In this document: one piece after another, positions 25,981-38,130 of the stretch
Layout: every line of letters begins with the position of its first letter
Position numbering within the stretch: position 1 is the first letter of the stretch
NCBI GenBank assembly: GCA_002914845.1
Contig: JXTC01000035.1
Coordinates: 939,914 to 1,003,913, forward strand
Origin: Trema orientale
Lineage: Eukaryota; Streptophyta; Magnoliopsida; Rosales; Cannabaceae
Length of the DNA: 64,000 nucleotides
Direction: 5' to 3'
The notes under the pieces: generated by a model
Told to the model about the DNA's origin: nothing
Database searches by the model: none
The model's input: only the letters and a program-made list of their open reading frames with translations
Program-made: the position numbers and the translations under genes

Positions 25981-26050
25981 TAACGAGACTTGAACCCAAG
26001 TTTAAGTTGTGGACCTATTCTTGCCTAAACACTTGACCAACTTTTGATTT
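25981..26050 (-). mobile_element. tRNA-like (SINE-like) head, right end of the composite
   Basis: On the minus strand: GTTGGTCAAGTG (A-box-like), then GGGTTCAAGTCTCG (B-box-like), then TTATCCTCAATTTTT. A pyrimidine-rich tract follows in its reading direction, as at the left head. It is a relic, not a functional tRNA gene. Confidence 0.5.
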
Positions 26051-26284
26051 TAGTTCATTTATATGACTTTACAATTAATTTTCTAAGTGTTAGACCATAT
26101 AAAATGGAAATAATTTTTCCTGGGCCGTAGAAAAAAGTAATTATATGAGATAGGTCATGTTTTTGTCATTAATTTTTAGAAAGCTGTACTCCGTATCATT
26201 TTTCTTCGAATAAATAATTATTAATTGACTTTCAAGCAAAAAAAAAAAATTATTAATTAACTATGTGAGCCCACCATAGGGAAA

Positions 26285-26574
26285 GAGAAATTTAGGTGGA
26301 TGACCAAAATTTTAAATTTAATTAAGTAGATGTCCACTTTTAAAATTTTATAGCTAAATATCCAGGTATATATATTTTTACACTTGATAGATACGCATAT
26401 CTACCAATTTTAGTTACTGTACTGAAATGCACTTGGTATATAATTTTTTGTACTTGGTATATAAAATTTTACACTTGGTATATATGCATATATACTGGAC
26501 ATTTTGCTATAACATTTGACAAAGAGACATTTACTGAAATTGGGCCCAACATTTGGTCATATTTCTATAAGCCC
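26285..26574. mobile_element. Short non-autonomous element with GACCAAA termini
   Basis: The left end GAGAAATTTAGGTGGATGAC and the inverse of the right end GGGCTTATAGAAATATGACC share GAAA...TGACCAAA. The body repeats TACACTTGGTATATA. The last 50 bp closely match the 59-bp insertion at 54240-54298. No duplication is evident at the ends. Confidence 0.45.
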
Positions 26575-26956
26575 CAATATAAAACCTATCATCAGAAACA
26601 AGTAGTCACCGCAACTAAACTGCCCCGTTACACAATTTCTTATTTCATTTTTTTTTTTTGAAACCAACAATTTCTTATTTCTTAGTCCAACTTGTTGAAG
26701 AAATGAGCGTGAGGACTTTTCAATACGGGACTTATTCCAATAGAATGTACCCTCGCCCTGGTCGCTATTCTTTACAAATTGTGTGGTACACAGACTTTTG
26801 TGGACCAAGACATAGAAAATAGGATGAAAACGAAATTACATCGTAAAGAAAGTAGACTCGATTTAAAGTCGCTTTCAAATTTCCAACTTAATTTAGAAAA
26901 TAGTTGCGAGAAAGAAGAAGTTTCATATAAATTATTAGGGGAGGACTACAGTAGGG

Positions 26957-27847
26957 ACGAATTATCACTAAAATACTATTTATTTTAAACAAATGTGAAC
27001 AAAAACTTTGTGCTTTTGAAAATTCAAAAAGTGCTTTTATTTAAGGAAAATTATTATTAAAATGCCTTATATTTTAAAAAGTGTAAAAAAAAATCCATGA
27101 TTGTTAAAATTTTAAAATAAATACCTCTATTTGAATTATTATATTATTTGCTACCTTTAACTAGTCAAAGGCTTTAAAAAAATTAGTTAAATTAATATTT
27201 TACCACTTATTATATTATTTTAAACCGCACACCATACTTGAAAATAAAGGAAAAGAGAATACATATGCTCTAAAACCTTTTTAAGAAAAAAAACAAATCT
27301 TTTCTCGATAATTGCTACCTTTGACAGAAAAGAAATTTTTGTCACTTTCGAAATTTTCAAAAATTTAAGATTTTTTTTTCTGGATTTGTGCTGCAACTAT
27401 GGAGGGAAAAGTTTTTTTTCCCCTTCTATCACTTTCAAAATTTCCTAAAATTTTAGATTTTCTTTTCTTTTCTGGATTGGTGCTGCAACTAGAGAGAAGA
27501 GCTTTTTTTTTTTTAAAAAAGAAGTTTTAGATAATATGTATTCTCTCTCTTCATTTTTAAGTGTAGTATGTGTCTTAAAATAATATAATAAAAGATTTAA
27601 TATTAATTTTATTGATATTTTTTAAGCCTTTGATCAGTCAAAGCTAGCAAATAATATGATAATTCAAATAGAGGATATTTATTTTAAATTTTCAATAATG
27701 CAAAGATTTTTTTTCACACATTCTTAAAACAGTGGATATTTTAGTAAAACTTTCCCTTAAATAGAAGGTACTTATTCTAAAGTTTAAAAAACATAAGATT
27801 TTTTGTTCACGTTTTTTTAAAACAGAGAGTATTTTAGTAATCCCATT
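26957..27847. mobile_element. Foldback element, copy 2 (both arms present)
   Basis: The left arm (about 26957-27285) and right arm (about 27530-27847) are inverted copies of each other. Paired words include TTATCACTAAAATACT with AGTATTTTAGTAATC, and TAAATACCTCTATTTGAATT with AATTCAAATAGAGGATATTT. The loop holds two copies of a TGCTGCAACTA-containing unit. It is the fuller relative of 2791-3520 and has no coding capacity. Confidence 0.75.
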
Positions 27848-28340
27848 ATTAAAATTAAAAAGACACCGAACAAAAATGAACAAATTATTTAAATCTAGGA
27901 GTGGAGTACGATTCTGCAACTTTTTTCTAAAATTTCATCTTTACCCTCTCTACAAAGTTCTACCACTTGAATTCTACCCCATCGAAAAATTAGATCATAC
28001 TAACGGTTTTTCTTTTCTTTTTTGTTGAATTATTCATAATATTTGTGCGAAGATTTTTGTTCACATTAATTTTTTTTCCTATTAAAATCTAAAAAGTTGT
28101 GAGTTTCATTTAATTTTTTGTTGTTCAATTTTTACATGGATTTCTTCCATATTTGAACATTGTAAGATCTAGGAAAATTTATATAGTCAAATACTACACT
28201 CCACGAATTTTCCATTATCGTATTAATTAAAAAAAAATCAACTTAAGTGATAAAAGGAATTTGGAAAAGCAAAAAACATTCTCACTTTCTCTACCCTTCG
28301 CTCCTACCTTACTCTCTCTTTTCACCTCTACCAAGCTTTA
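27848..28340. other. AT-rich intergenic sequence
   Basis: No gene or element boundary seen. Confidence 0.5.
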
Positions 28341-29856
28341 GTTTGAAATGCATTTTATATACGTCGATCAACGTTAGCCGTTAGGCTTGCTAGAGGCATT
28401 TACACTTTGTTCGGAGTCGGAGTTGTGCTCTGGATTAATTAGTATGACCTGTACTTAATTAAGACAAAACAGAAGATAATTGGGTTATACCATTAGAATG
28501 TACAGCAGAAAGGGTCATCACAACACTTCCACGTGTCGAAAAAATGATAGGCGGTTGAAATAGGAACAACTCTTCCTACGTATCTCGACAAGATTGGCGG
28601 TTGCAAGGATGACTCACTTAGTGTGCATGATAATAAGCAGAATAAAATAATATTAAAAATTGACGGAGGGGCATAAACCGACCATATTGTCAACTGGAGG
28701 CTAAAAGTAATATAATAATGCAATAAATAAATAGACAGGAATTTAAACATTACTAGTTGACTGAGGCGAATAAACCGACCATAGTGTCAACTAGAAGTTA
28801 ACAACAGAAATAAAGTGCAGAAAAATAAATAGTTAGAAACTGACGAAGGCGATACCGTCTATATGCCAATTTTAGTTAGTTAGAGGGGTTAGAATTACGA
28901 GGCGGTAAATCCAGCCATATCATCGTAAATAATAATAAATAACTGAAATTAAAGTGCTGAAATTTAAATAAAGCGGTGTGACCGGTTACAAGGGAAAAAC
29001 AACACAGATCACTAAATAAATGCGCGCAATAATTAAAAGCGGAGTAAAGTAACCGATTGCACTTAAAGCAGCAATACAGATTACTTTACGGGGAAGAGGA
29101 TGCGTAGTAATTGATTGCACTTAGAGCAGCAATACGAATTACTCGCCAATGTAGAGATATAAGAGATGTATATATATATATAAAAATATAGAGAGCACAA
29201 AACCTCGAACTTGTGCTACAGGTCAAGCATGGGGTTGCGGAGAGTAGCTTGGTATCCAAAGATCGCTAAAGTACATAAGTCAGAAACTACATGCAAAGAA
29301 AACTTGTTATACAAGTTAGTTAAAAAAAAAAAAAGTGATGTAAAAATAACAAGATAATAAAAGATGGTATAAAACTAATTATTAGATAGAAAATGATATA
29401 ATATAACTATTAGGCCTAGAATATATCAAAAAAATGAATATGGCTTTTAGGAAATAGACATGTAAAAATACCTAAGCCTACAGAAGTATTTAGAGAAATA
29501 TCAAAACTAGGAATCTATTGATTAAATTCTACACATGCATGAAGATATATGGAAATGTATATATATATATATGTGTACACGTGTATGAATTTGTGTACGT
29601 GTGTGTAGGAACTTGATGAACAAGTTTAGTAAAAGATGCAAAAATAAAAATGAATAAATGACAAAGTATAACCACGGTGGGAAGGAAAGATGGTGATTAA
29701 ATTTGTATATGTGTTTAAAGAGAATGGTATAAAGGTGAACAGATGAGGTTACGGATTGAAGAAAAGAAAAACAAGAAGAGGATGATGGTGGTGATACTAA
29801 CGAGGTAATGGGCAATGTAAAGATTAATCAAGCTTCAAGGTTTCGGTATAAACACC

Positions 29857-29905
<49 letters not shown>

Positions 29906-30130
29906 ACAAAGCTATTTTTGTCTTATTGAGCAAATGGGTTCTTCTTCTTTTTTTTATGATAGTGGACAACGTATATATATCATTTGTACTTCTTGGTCTG
30001 CTACAAAGCAAAAGGCTGTTGCATGCATGGTTACGCGTGGAGGCTAATGGTGCAGTAGGCGTCGATCAGGGCACATGTCACGTGGCTGCCAACGTGCCTT
30101 CGCTTTAGGAGTAGACGTGTGTTATAACTC
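28341..30130 (-). repeat. LTR-like or leader-like sequence of unknown family
   Basis: Read on the minus strand, it has a GA/CT-rich tract (plus 29868-29906), a TA tract, two successive copies of a unit of about 55 bp containing TATTGCTGCT(C/T)TAAGTGCAATC, and then two or three diverged units containing TGGTCGGTTTAT...GTCAA (plus about 28659-28900). This arrangement resembles the U5/leader part of a large plant LTR element, but I recognise no family and no clear ends. Open frames here are low-complexity or short. Confidence 0.35.
29868..29906. repeat. (GA)n microsatellite
   Basis: GA dinucleotide run with single interruptions. The R/E-repeat frame that crosses it (29808-30047) is a by-product. 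Confidence 0.9.
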
Positions 30131-30757
30131 TCTTTTTGTCTGGTGCTCTAACAATATTTGCTTAATTGTTCTAATTCGGTGTTGACAAGTGATCAAAAAA
30201 AATGCTTCTAATTGGGTGTTGACATCTTATCATAATTGGGGTCTTCAAATGGTCTTTTGCATCTTGTTGACTTGGCATAAATTTGACAATTTTTCGATGA
30301 CGTCTAATTTTCTTAATTGACTCCATATTGTACAATTATCACATTATTTGTGACTTAATATTTTTAGTTAGTGACTAATTATAAAAAATTGTCACACTCC
30401 AAAACACACTTTATTCATCATGAACTCGTTCAATGAAAGGTACTTTGCTTAACACGTGTTATTGTGCCGGCAACTTGCCTTAACCAAAGAGCATAGTAAG
30501 ATGCTGGATGCTAATTGTATCGAGACAAGGAAATAGCCTATTTAAAAAGTTAAATACGCAACGGAAAAATAAGAACAATTTTTACGAAGGTTTCTTAGCC
30601 GAATGACTAAATTTTGGGTAAAATTGGAGTTATCTAATACCATTATGCCTTTAAGTTTTGCTATGTTCTTCTTTGAATTAATTTATTTCAATTTTTTTTT
30701 CTTGTTATTTTGACGTTTTGTTTGTTTATATTTATAGGAGAATGAAATAAAGGTATT
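30131..30757. other. Intergenic sequence with a dispersed-repeat fragment
   Basis: Bases about 30300-30405 are an inverted copy of about 18080-18190 (shared words include ATATTAAGTCACAAA and ATAATTGT-CAATAT). Nothing else was recognised. Confidence 0.5.
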
Positions 30758-32992
30758 TGATACAAAATGAGGTGAATTTGTGCTTAAAAAATAGGTTGTT
30801 CAAATTATTAGGATCGAAGTTGAATCCGATACGGTCGTAATGCAATGAAAATGAGAAAATCGGAGCTTAAATGAAAAAATGGCGCATCTGGGAAGCCATG
30901 ACACCAAACCAGCGGAAAAATAGCACTGTAGCGCCAACTCTCGGGAATTTTTGGTGCCGCTGTAAGTTTGCATGAGCCATCTCTTTAAAACCCTATCTTT
31001 GGGGTTGAAAGAGGTATATTGGGATAGAAAGAAAGAGAGAGTGACAGCTATGGAAGGAGAGTAAGAAGAGGAAGAAGAAGATGAAGACAGGCTCCAACCT
31101 ACCTCATTTCTTGATTTCCTCATCAATATTAATATCATAGTTTGTTCTTAGCTTTTTTTCTTTATTTTCTTGTGAGTTTTTCTTTGTATTTTTCATATTT
31201 AGAGAGCAGTTTAGTTGAGAGCAAATCTTTGAGGGAGAATTCAAGGGAGCAAGAACTAAGCTTAGAAGAGGAGATTAACAACTTCCATGAACACCTTCAA
31301 GCTTTCAAAGAGAGGGAATTCTAAAACTCTTTTCTCCTTGATATTTTGTATTTGTTGAATTCCTTGTATTAAAATGTTATTGTTCTCAATTTATATTATG
31401 AACTAAATTCTTTTTTGTCTAGTTTTACTTTGTAAACTAACCTAGTATCTTGTATTTGTTTATTTCTCTCCTCTTTTATTAATGAAATCCATTGTTGAGT
31501 TATTTATTTTACTTTATACATATTACTTCTATTTAATTGATCACTAAATAGAGTATTGAGTGAAATTTCTATGAGCTTAGAAAAGGTATTAGAAATTTAG
31601 ACTTAGGTAAAACAACATAAGATTATCTAGTCTGGGATAAATTTGTATAGGATATGAATATACCTATGTGAATTGTGCAACCTCTTTGAGAATTACTAAA
31701 CTTAATGAATCTAGTTAATTTATGTTAGGAGTAACATATTAGCTTGTCTAGACACAGATGGAGCCAGCTTGCTGGCAGGAGGGGCTCAATTTTTATTTTT
31801 TTTTATATATTTATTAAATTTGTTAAAATTTTTAATATAACCCTTAAAAAAGTCTGAAAAATAAAATTAAGCCCCCTAAAATATTTTTAAAATACAATAA
31901 AATCTCATTAATTTACAATTAAAAGTTTGTTGCATTAGTTAATAAAAGAAAGTCCAAACCCATTTCGAAATTAATATAGCTCATTATTTCTTTTTAATTG
32001 ATTTCAAATAAATTCAATAAAGAAAATATATACTTTTTAGACTTGCTTTTTTGTATGGCATAGTTATGTCCATGTGATATATTTTCAGCTTTTGACAAGA
32101 AAAGGTCAATTCACTTTACTGAGTATAATCCAAAAAACTTTTCTACTATAGAACTCATGAAACTTGATCATTAACTTGAAATATATATAATTAATATGCG
32201 TTCCAGCGAGAAATTTAATGGATTGAAAAGTATAGGTGATCTTGCATAGAAAATGGTTGAGGTAATAAGACACAATATTTAGCCTCTCATTTATCGACTT
32301 ATGACATTGGCATTAATTTTACCAATTGCTATTGCTAATATGTAGATGATATTCTATTCTATGAATTTTTCGAAAAATCGGCTAAGTAATAAAATGTGTG
32401 ATCAATTAATGAATGATAATTTACTTGTTTATATTGAAAAAGATATATTTAATAATATTGATAATAAACTTAGCTTATTGCAAAACGCTTTAAGAAATAA
32501 AAATGCGTTAAGTAAATTGTAATATTTATTATTATTTTTAATTATTTTTTGAATTATATACGATTCAGCCCCCTAGTGAGAAATCCTGGCTCCGTCCCTA
32601 TGTCTAGGTATTTTTACTTATATCTTGGAAAGGAGTTTGTGAATATATTCGAATTCTCAGTTGACAACTCTAGTGGATTAATTAATTTAAGAGAAAAATT
32701 GTGAAATAGCATAATAAGAGAATGGTTACGGAATCAGTAAACCTAGACATTTTTCTTATTGATTTATCTTTTATTCATTTTGTATGCTAGTTTAGTTGCT
32801 TTATTTTATTTCTCTAAAATTGATATTTCGGTTGTTTGGATAAAATTAGGATTGACCAATTTTAATACTTAGTTTAGATTTAGTAATCAATCCTCATGGG
32901 TTCGAAACTCATTTTACTTCCATATCTATATTACTTGTGATTGTGTGCACTTTCATGGGAGTATGTGAATCTATAGTTACACATTCTAACCA
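30758..32992 (+). mobile_element. LTR of an unclassified family, copy 1, split by a hAT element
   Basis: Begins TGATACAAAATGAGGTGAAT and ends CACATTCTAACCA. The whole length is alignable by eye to 38131-39535 once the hAT insertion at 31753-32600 is removed. It contains a purine-rich leader-like stretch and, near the end, ATCCTCATGGGTTCGA, as seen in some plant LTR elements. No primer-binding site or pol domain adjoins either copy. The two copies differ at many positions, so the family is old. Confidence 0.5.
31753..32600 (+). mobile_element. Internally deleted hAT transposon (848 bp)
   Basis: The left end CACAGATGGAGCCAGC and the inverse of the right end TAGGGACGGAGCCAGG share GGAGCCAG. The flanking 8-mers TGTCTAGA (31745-31752) and TGTCTAGG (32601-32608) form the target-site duplication, and the paralogous copy at 39146-39153 has a single TGTCTAGG, the empty site. 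Bases about 32282-32470 encode a piece of the hAT C-terminal dimerisation region: YRLMTLALILPIAIANM, an in-frame stop, then RLSNKMCDQLMNDNLLVYIE and EKDIFNNIDN. The rest of the transposase is gone, so the element is non-autonomous and dead. Confidence 0.85.
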
Positions 32993-34224
32993 AGAACAAT
33001 TATCGGTGATTGAAAAAAATGATAATCATATGTTTATAAAACAAAAGGTCAAAATAGTTATGTAGTGGAATATATAAGTCGATTAATATTTATAAGATTG
33101 ATAAATTATTTGATTTTTATGAAATATGTGGTTTATGGAGAAATATTCATATTTGTGATTCTATTGACCCGTATTACTTGAAAAATATATTTTTGAGAAA
33201 ATCATAATATAAGACATTAGAAATCCTAGAGGTATTAAGATAAAGGCCTAAGAAAATTTCGAGAACTAGTATGTATGAAAGAAATCACTTAGCATATTTC
33301 GTAGTGTTTAGTCTATGGAAAGTGAATGACCATAAAGATGAAGGTTGAAAACTTTTGATATACTATATAAGAAAGATCATATAGCAGTAGAATTTTATAA
33401 AGAGATTATCAAAGATTACTAAAATTGTGAAGTATAAGTTATATAGTATATTATTTGACTAAGTATACTCACATTTCGGCTATTAGACTTGGCTTATACC
33501 CTTAACCGATTAAGTTTTAATTTTTTTGATTATTTTGAGTGAACATTGATATTTAGAATTCTATGTAATTTGGTTATAAGCATAAGATTTGTATTTGACG
33601 TAAGCTTTAGTGATTGGATTTAGTTTTGATATTTTGGCCTATTAAAGATTAAAGTTGGAGGAAGTGAGGCTAAAAAGGATTCTTATGGTTATTTAGAATA
33701 CCTTACACATGATTTTAAAAATTAAATTAAATTTGTTGGAGCTTTATAATATCGATATAAAATAAATAGAATGTCAAAAATATATATATATATATAAGAA
33801 AGGTATTTTCAAGATTATAGAGATGCGATTCAATGGGCTACTAAAGGTTAAACAGGATTTTAGTGGTTAAGAATTTCTATTAGCTTTGTTGATACAAAAA
33901 GGTATGCGTCATTGTAATATTCTCTATTTGTATTTAAGTGTAAATAAGCAATCAGAATGAGAAGCGATATGGATCGATGAGTAAATAAATATTAAATGCT
34001 ATCTAGCTTTCGATATTTCAATTACTTGAAATTATAGTAAGTTCACATTCTCAAGTTCATATTGTATTGATGGAAGGTTCGTTTAAGTTTTACAAGTGAT
34101 GATCATACTTTTTGCTCAGAATTTGAGGCATCCCTATGAAAAAGTGATTATATTAAAATTTGTTCATTAGAGAATTCAAGGTTTTAAAATTTAGAGGACT
34201 AAACTTCTTTTTAGAGGGGGAGAA
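32993..34224. other. AT-rich sequence, probably old retroelement DNA
   Basis: No intact frame. The end (34207-34230) reads AGAGGGGGAGAATGTGAC, a polypurine-type tract before a TGTGAC LTR start, as at the 3' end of plant Ty3/Gypsy elements. So part of this stretch is probably decayed internal sequence of that element. Confidence 0.4.
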
Positions 34225-36900
34225 TGTGACAATATGTGCTTTAAAAAAATTATTTATATAATATAATTAATATAAGAAAATAAAAAAGACATAAGAGTAC
34301 TTAATTATTAGATATTATTTGAGGAGATATTGGTAATTGTATTAGAGACACCTTAAGAAACCCTAAGGTCTAATAATCTATAAAGTTTTATACATGTACG
34401 CTCTATAGAGGGGAAAAAAAGAGAGAAGAGACAACTCTATGCTTAAAAAGAAGAAGAAGAAGAAGAAAAAGAAGAAGAAGAAGAGGATGGCTATTGTTAT
34501 AGATTACTGAGACTCACTCCTAAGGTAATAAACTCTTTTACTGATTAAGTTACATGTTCTAATTAGATTTTGGGGATTGAAATTGCATGTCTAGAGTTAA
34601 GATTTTGATTTTTCCATTAGTAATTTATAAATATGGGATGAAATTGATAAAAGATGAACTCCAGTGTCCACGATTTTTTCAGAGTATACTTTTAGTATGA
34701 CTAAGATAATAGTAGAAGAGCGAAGAACTTCGTTGGCTCCTGAAATAGTTGAGGTGCTAGCATGTGTTAAAGATTGGAAACAAGCGGCCAAATGAAATTA
34801 AGAAACTATTCGTATTTGCAATGAAGAATTGGCCGAAAATTTCAATAACTTGTACATGAACGATGATGATGAGTCCTAAACTCATAATTAATGATATACT
34901 AGTTTTTTTCAAGTAATAATTTGAATTGTAATTAATAATCATCAATAAAATCAAATTCAAAATTTCAAATTTATTTGTTTCTTTATTTTTTTNTTTTTTT
35001 AATCAACTATTCAATTTTAACTTATATGATATATCTTATTTAATTATTATTAATTTTTTAACAATAGAAAAAAAAAACATAACATATTTAGTTTATATTA
35101 TCTATTTTTTTTAAAAAAACAATTAGAAAGATTTGAACAAGACAAATTTTGTGTGATTTGGTTGGGTAAATTGAAAGTTATATATTTTTGAGTATTTGAC
35201 AAAAACAGAAAATGTAACAATAGTTACGACTGAATTTTCAGGGATTTTTACTAGTCTGATTGGGTAGGATTGGAAAGCTTATTCGATAAGCTTTCCAACA
35301 GTATATATATCACCAAAAACGGACTTATAACCAGAGAATTATAGCCTATTTAAGTTAGCACTATGAATTTGGAAAAAATTCTGAAACTTTCGGCACTTTA
35401 ATGTGATTGTAGCTTGTCCGGCTATCCGGACTTACCTATGGACCCCATAGCCACATTCTTGGTACTTTTAAGATCCCATGAATTGTAGAACAAGTCATTA
35501 AGTTTGGTAATTTTTAGAGATAGGTTAGAATTGTTATGAATCGTGAGAAATTGACATTATTGAGTAGCTATGGAGTTGATTATAGAAGATTCATGGGTAC
35601 CAAGCAGTCAATATTTTTAGTGTAATTAGAGTATAATTTTATTATTATGATACTTATATATGATTTATGTGATAATAGGTGTTTGAGAGGTTATGTTGAT
35701 TATTTTGGTTAAATAGGCAAAGCAAACAAGGTAAGTAACCTTTGATCTTTTCTAGTATTTTCCACCATCTAAAAGCTAAATGTTTAATTGTTTTATTATT
35801 TCTAATAGAATCATGTTTATAAGGTGTTCTCTTTAAAATATGATTTCAAGTAAAAATATAGTTTGGTAATAAGACTATTTATTGAAAGAAATATGTTTTA
35901 TTGAAATAACGTAAATTTTGTGAAAAATGATATGATTCTATATTTTATACTAAATTATGGATCAAGTATATGAATTACTATTGAATATAGTTACAAGAAA
36001 ATTGTTTTGAAATGACTATAATATTATAATGAGATGAAAGTGAAATTGTTTATGATTCGTTATTGTAAATAAGTGTTTTGAAATTTTTTTCAGTGACTAT
36101 ACATGTGGACCCAATTTACAAGGGTTATATGTGGAATATACTGACCTAGCTGCAGAGTTAAATGTAGTAGATTCAGACCCGGCTGCAGGGGTTATTTGTA
36201 GTTTATTCGGATCCAGTTAGAAGGGTTATTTATAGAAGATTCGGACATAGTCATAAGGGTTAAGTGTGGTCATAGCCGCCAAAAACTGTAGAAAAGTATA
36301 ATTGAAATTGTTATTGATTAAAAGGGATTTGAAAAGAGATATTTAGAAAGTTGTTACTTGTTTTTACCAAATTGTTTACTAAACGACTTGATTTGAATAT
36401 TTTCAAAAGTACTGATTTCTGAAACCAAATTTATTCTGAAAAATATTTATTAAATATTTTAGTTTACATATGCTTGATTTAACTAGATAAGGTTACTAGT
36501 TACTTACTGAGTTGTCGAGCTCACCCTTTTATTTTCCCTCACAGGTTTAAACAATCGTCTGTTAAGATATGACTATATAAGGGAGAATTTATTTAATAGT
36601 AATTCGGATGCATAGAAGTTCGTGATTGGAAGAGGGAAAGTCGTTCATCTTTAATGAAAATACATGAGAACCTGAAAGGTTGATTGGTACCAACTTACTA
36701 GATTACAATTTGTAATTTATATAGTCGATTTTTAATATTTAGAGATTTCTAATAATTGTCGAGTTATACATAGTTTGTAGATATTTATTGAAGATTAATT
36801 CTTCTTTATTTTTGTGAATTATAGATCGATGCATTACATATTTATAAGGCTTTGCTTTATAAGTATACGGCGCACATCTTCAGGTATGAGGCATGATAGT
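34225..36900 (+). mobile_element. Ty3/Gypsy 3' LTR-like region, right end uncertain
   Basis: Starts TGTGACAATATGTGC directly after a polypurine tract. A GAA-rich leader-like tract (34448-34485) and a block with repeated CAGACCCGGCTGCAGGGGTT-type words (about 36130-36270) resemble LTRs of plant chromovirus-type elements. The stretch near 36510-36545 (GAGCTCACCC...CACAGG) also fits. A hAT transposase relic lies inside at about 34600-34830. Total age appears high. Confidence 0.4.
34600..34830 (+). pseudogene. hAT (Ac-like) transposase C-terminal relic
   Basis: Plus-strand translation gives TPVSTIFSEYTFSMTKIIVE, then RRTSLAPEIVEVLACVKDWK. This matches the pattern of the hAT dimerisation domain of plant Ac/Tam3-like transposases (PVSTVASE-AFS ... 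RSSLSP--VEALICTQ-W). It is an isolated fragment with no terminal repeats nearby and a stop soon after. A minus-strand frame over the same bases (34597-34791) is a shadow. Confidence 0.65.
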
Positions 36901-38130
36901 TTCTACTCCCAATGATGCCTTTTTCCTAAATACATAAAAATCATGTCAATTTAAAAAAAAATGAAGATTTGATTTTTGAGCAAGTTAAAATCTTGTTTAT
37001 AGGTTGAGTTTTTCAAATTTGCGAGATTTAATTAAAATCTAACACATAAATGATAATTTCAAGGCTAAGATCGCAATTTTCTAGCTTAAAAATCATGATT
37101 TAGTGAAAATTTTTATCGAGTTTGATCAGGTCCAATTGAGCTCAATTGAGGCATTTTGTGTGTGTGTTTGTTTTTTTCGTCGTGTTAGCAAAAAATTTTA
37201 AAAAAAAAATTAAAAGAAAAATAAGAAAAAATGAACTCTTAAATTAATCCGTATAGGCATATAGGACTTATTAGTTTGATTTAATTTAAGTTAAAATATG
37301 TTCCATTCCACTAAAGTTTCATTAATAAACTCTTAAATTAAATATATATTATCCACTAAAAGTTCCGTAATGAACTCTTAAATTGAATATGTATTAGAGA
37401 AACTCATTACAATTGAATAAATGAAACTCCTAGTTTTTGTAAATCATTTACAGTTTCTCCCTTTTTTTTAATCACATGCTTTAAAATAGAGGGTATTTAC
37501 GTTTAGGGGATCTCATAAGATATGCATGATGAAAATAGGGATTTATCCATAATATTTTCAAAACTAAGCTTTATTATTGTGTCACACATTTAAAATTACT
37601 TAGATATCCTAATCCCAGATATCGTAATCCTTTATAAACCCTAAAATACATTATTCTTACTCTAAATTGCTTTTGCTACCATTGTCACCGTGCACATCTC
37701 ACCACCACCACCGATCCAATCCTTGCCATGCCTCCATTCGACTATGGTAAAAAAATATCGGCCATGATCGAACTTGTTTGGTTATAAATCTCGGTCGTTT
37801 CAACCAATTTTTGACCTGTAACTGAACCCAGTTCAAAAATTTCAACCATCATCAAGCATGGTCGGTCGCTATTTTGATACTGTCTCATCGCTTTCAATTT
37901 TTTCAACATGGTCGAAAATTTTCAATCGAGATCAAGTTATGAGTAATTTTGAAATTATGAATATTTCATTAAATGAAAGTTCTGATTTTGTAATGATTTA
38001 TAGTTTAACCTTTTTTTCATAATTAATAATGATCCTTCTTTTGATAAAAATGAAAATCATTAATCAAATGAATGGCCTAATGCTCAATGATTGCTTCAAA
38101 AATTGACCTGAATTTGACTTGAAAGATGTT
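36901..38130. other. Intergenic sequence
   Basis: AT-rich, with duplicated words near 37240-37400 (AACTCTTAAATT). Bases 37650-37740 are a CT/CACC-rich stretch of leader type. No gene recognised. Confidence 0.45.

Larger units (their letters stand above)
23541..26050. repeat. Inverted composite, about 2.5 kb
   Basis: From left to right: tRNA-like head (+), pyrimidine-rich tract, AT-rich segment with GTAGTAACC words, 74-bp palindrome-bearing tandem array, segment with GGTTACTACC-type words inverted (about 25377-25395), purine-rich tract (about 25560-25970), tRNA-like head (-). Order and orientation mirror around the array, so the whole behaves as a degenerate inverted repeat. No coding sequence. 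Two SINE-like insertions in opposite orientation could also explain it. Confidence 0.45.

Noticed and set aside
29808-30047. Frame with an RER-rich segment
   Set aside because: Produced by the GA microsatellite. The remainder is not conserved-looking.
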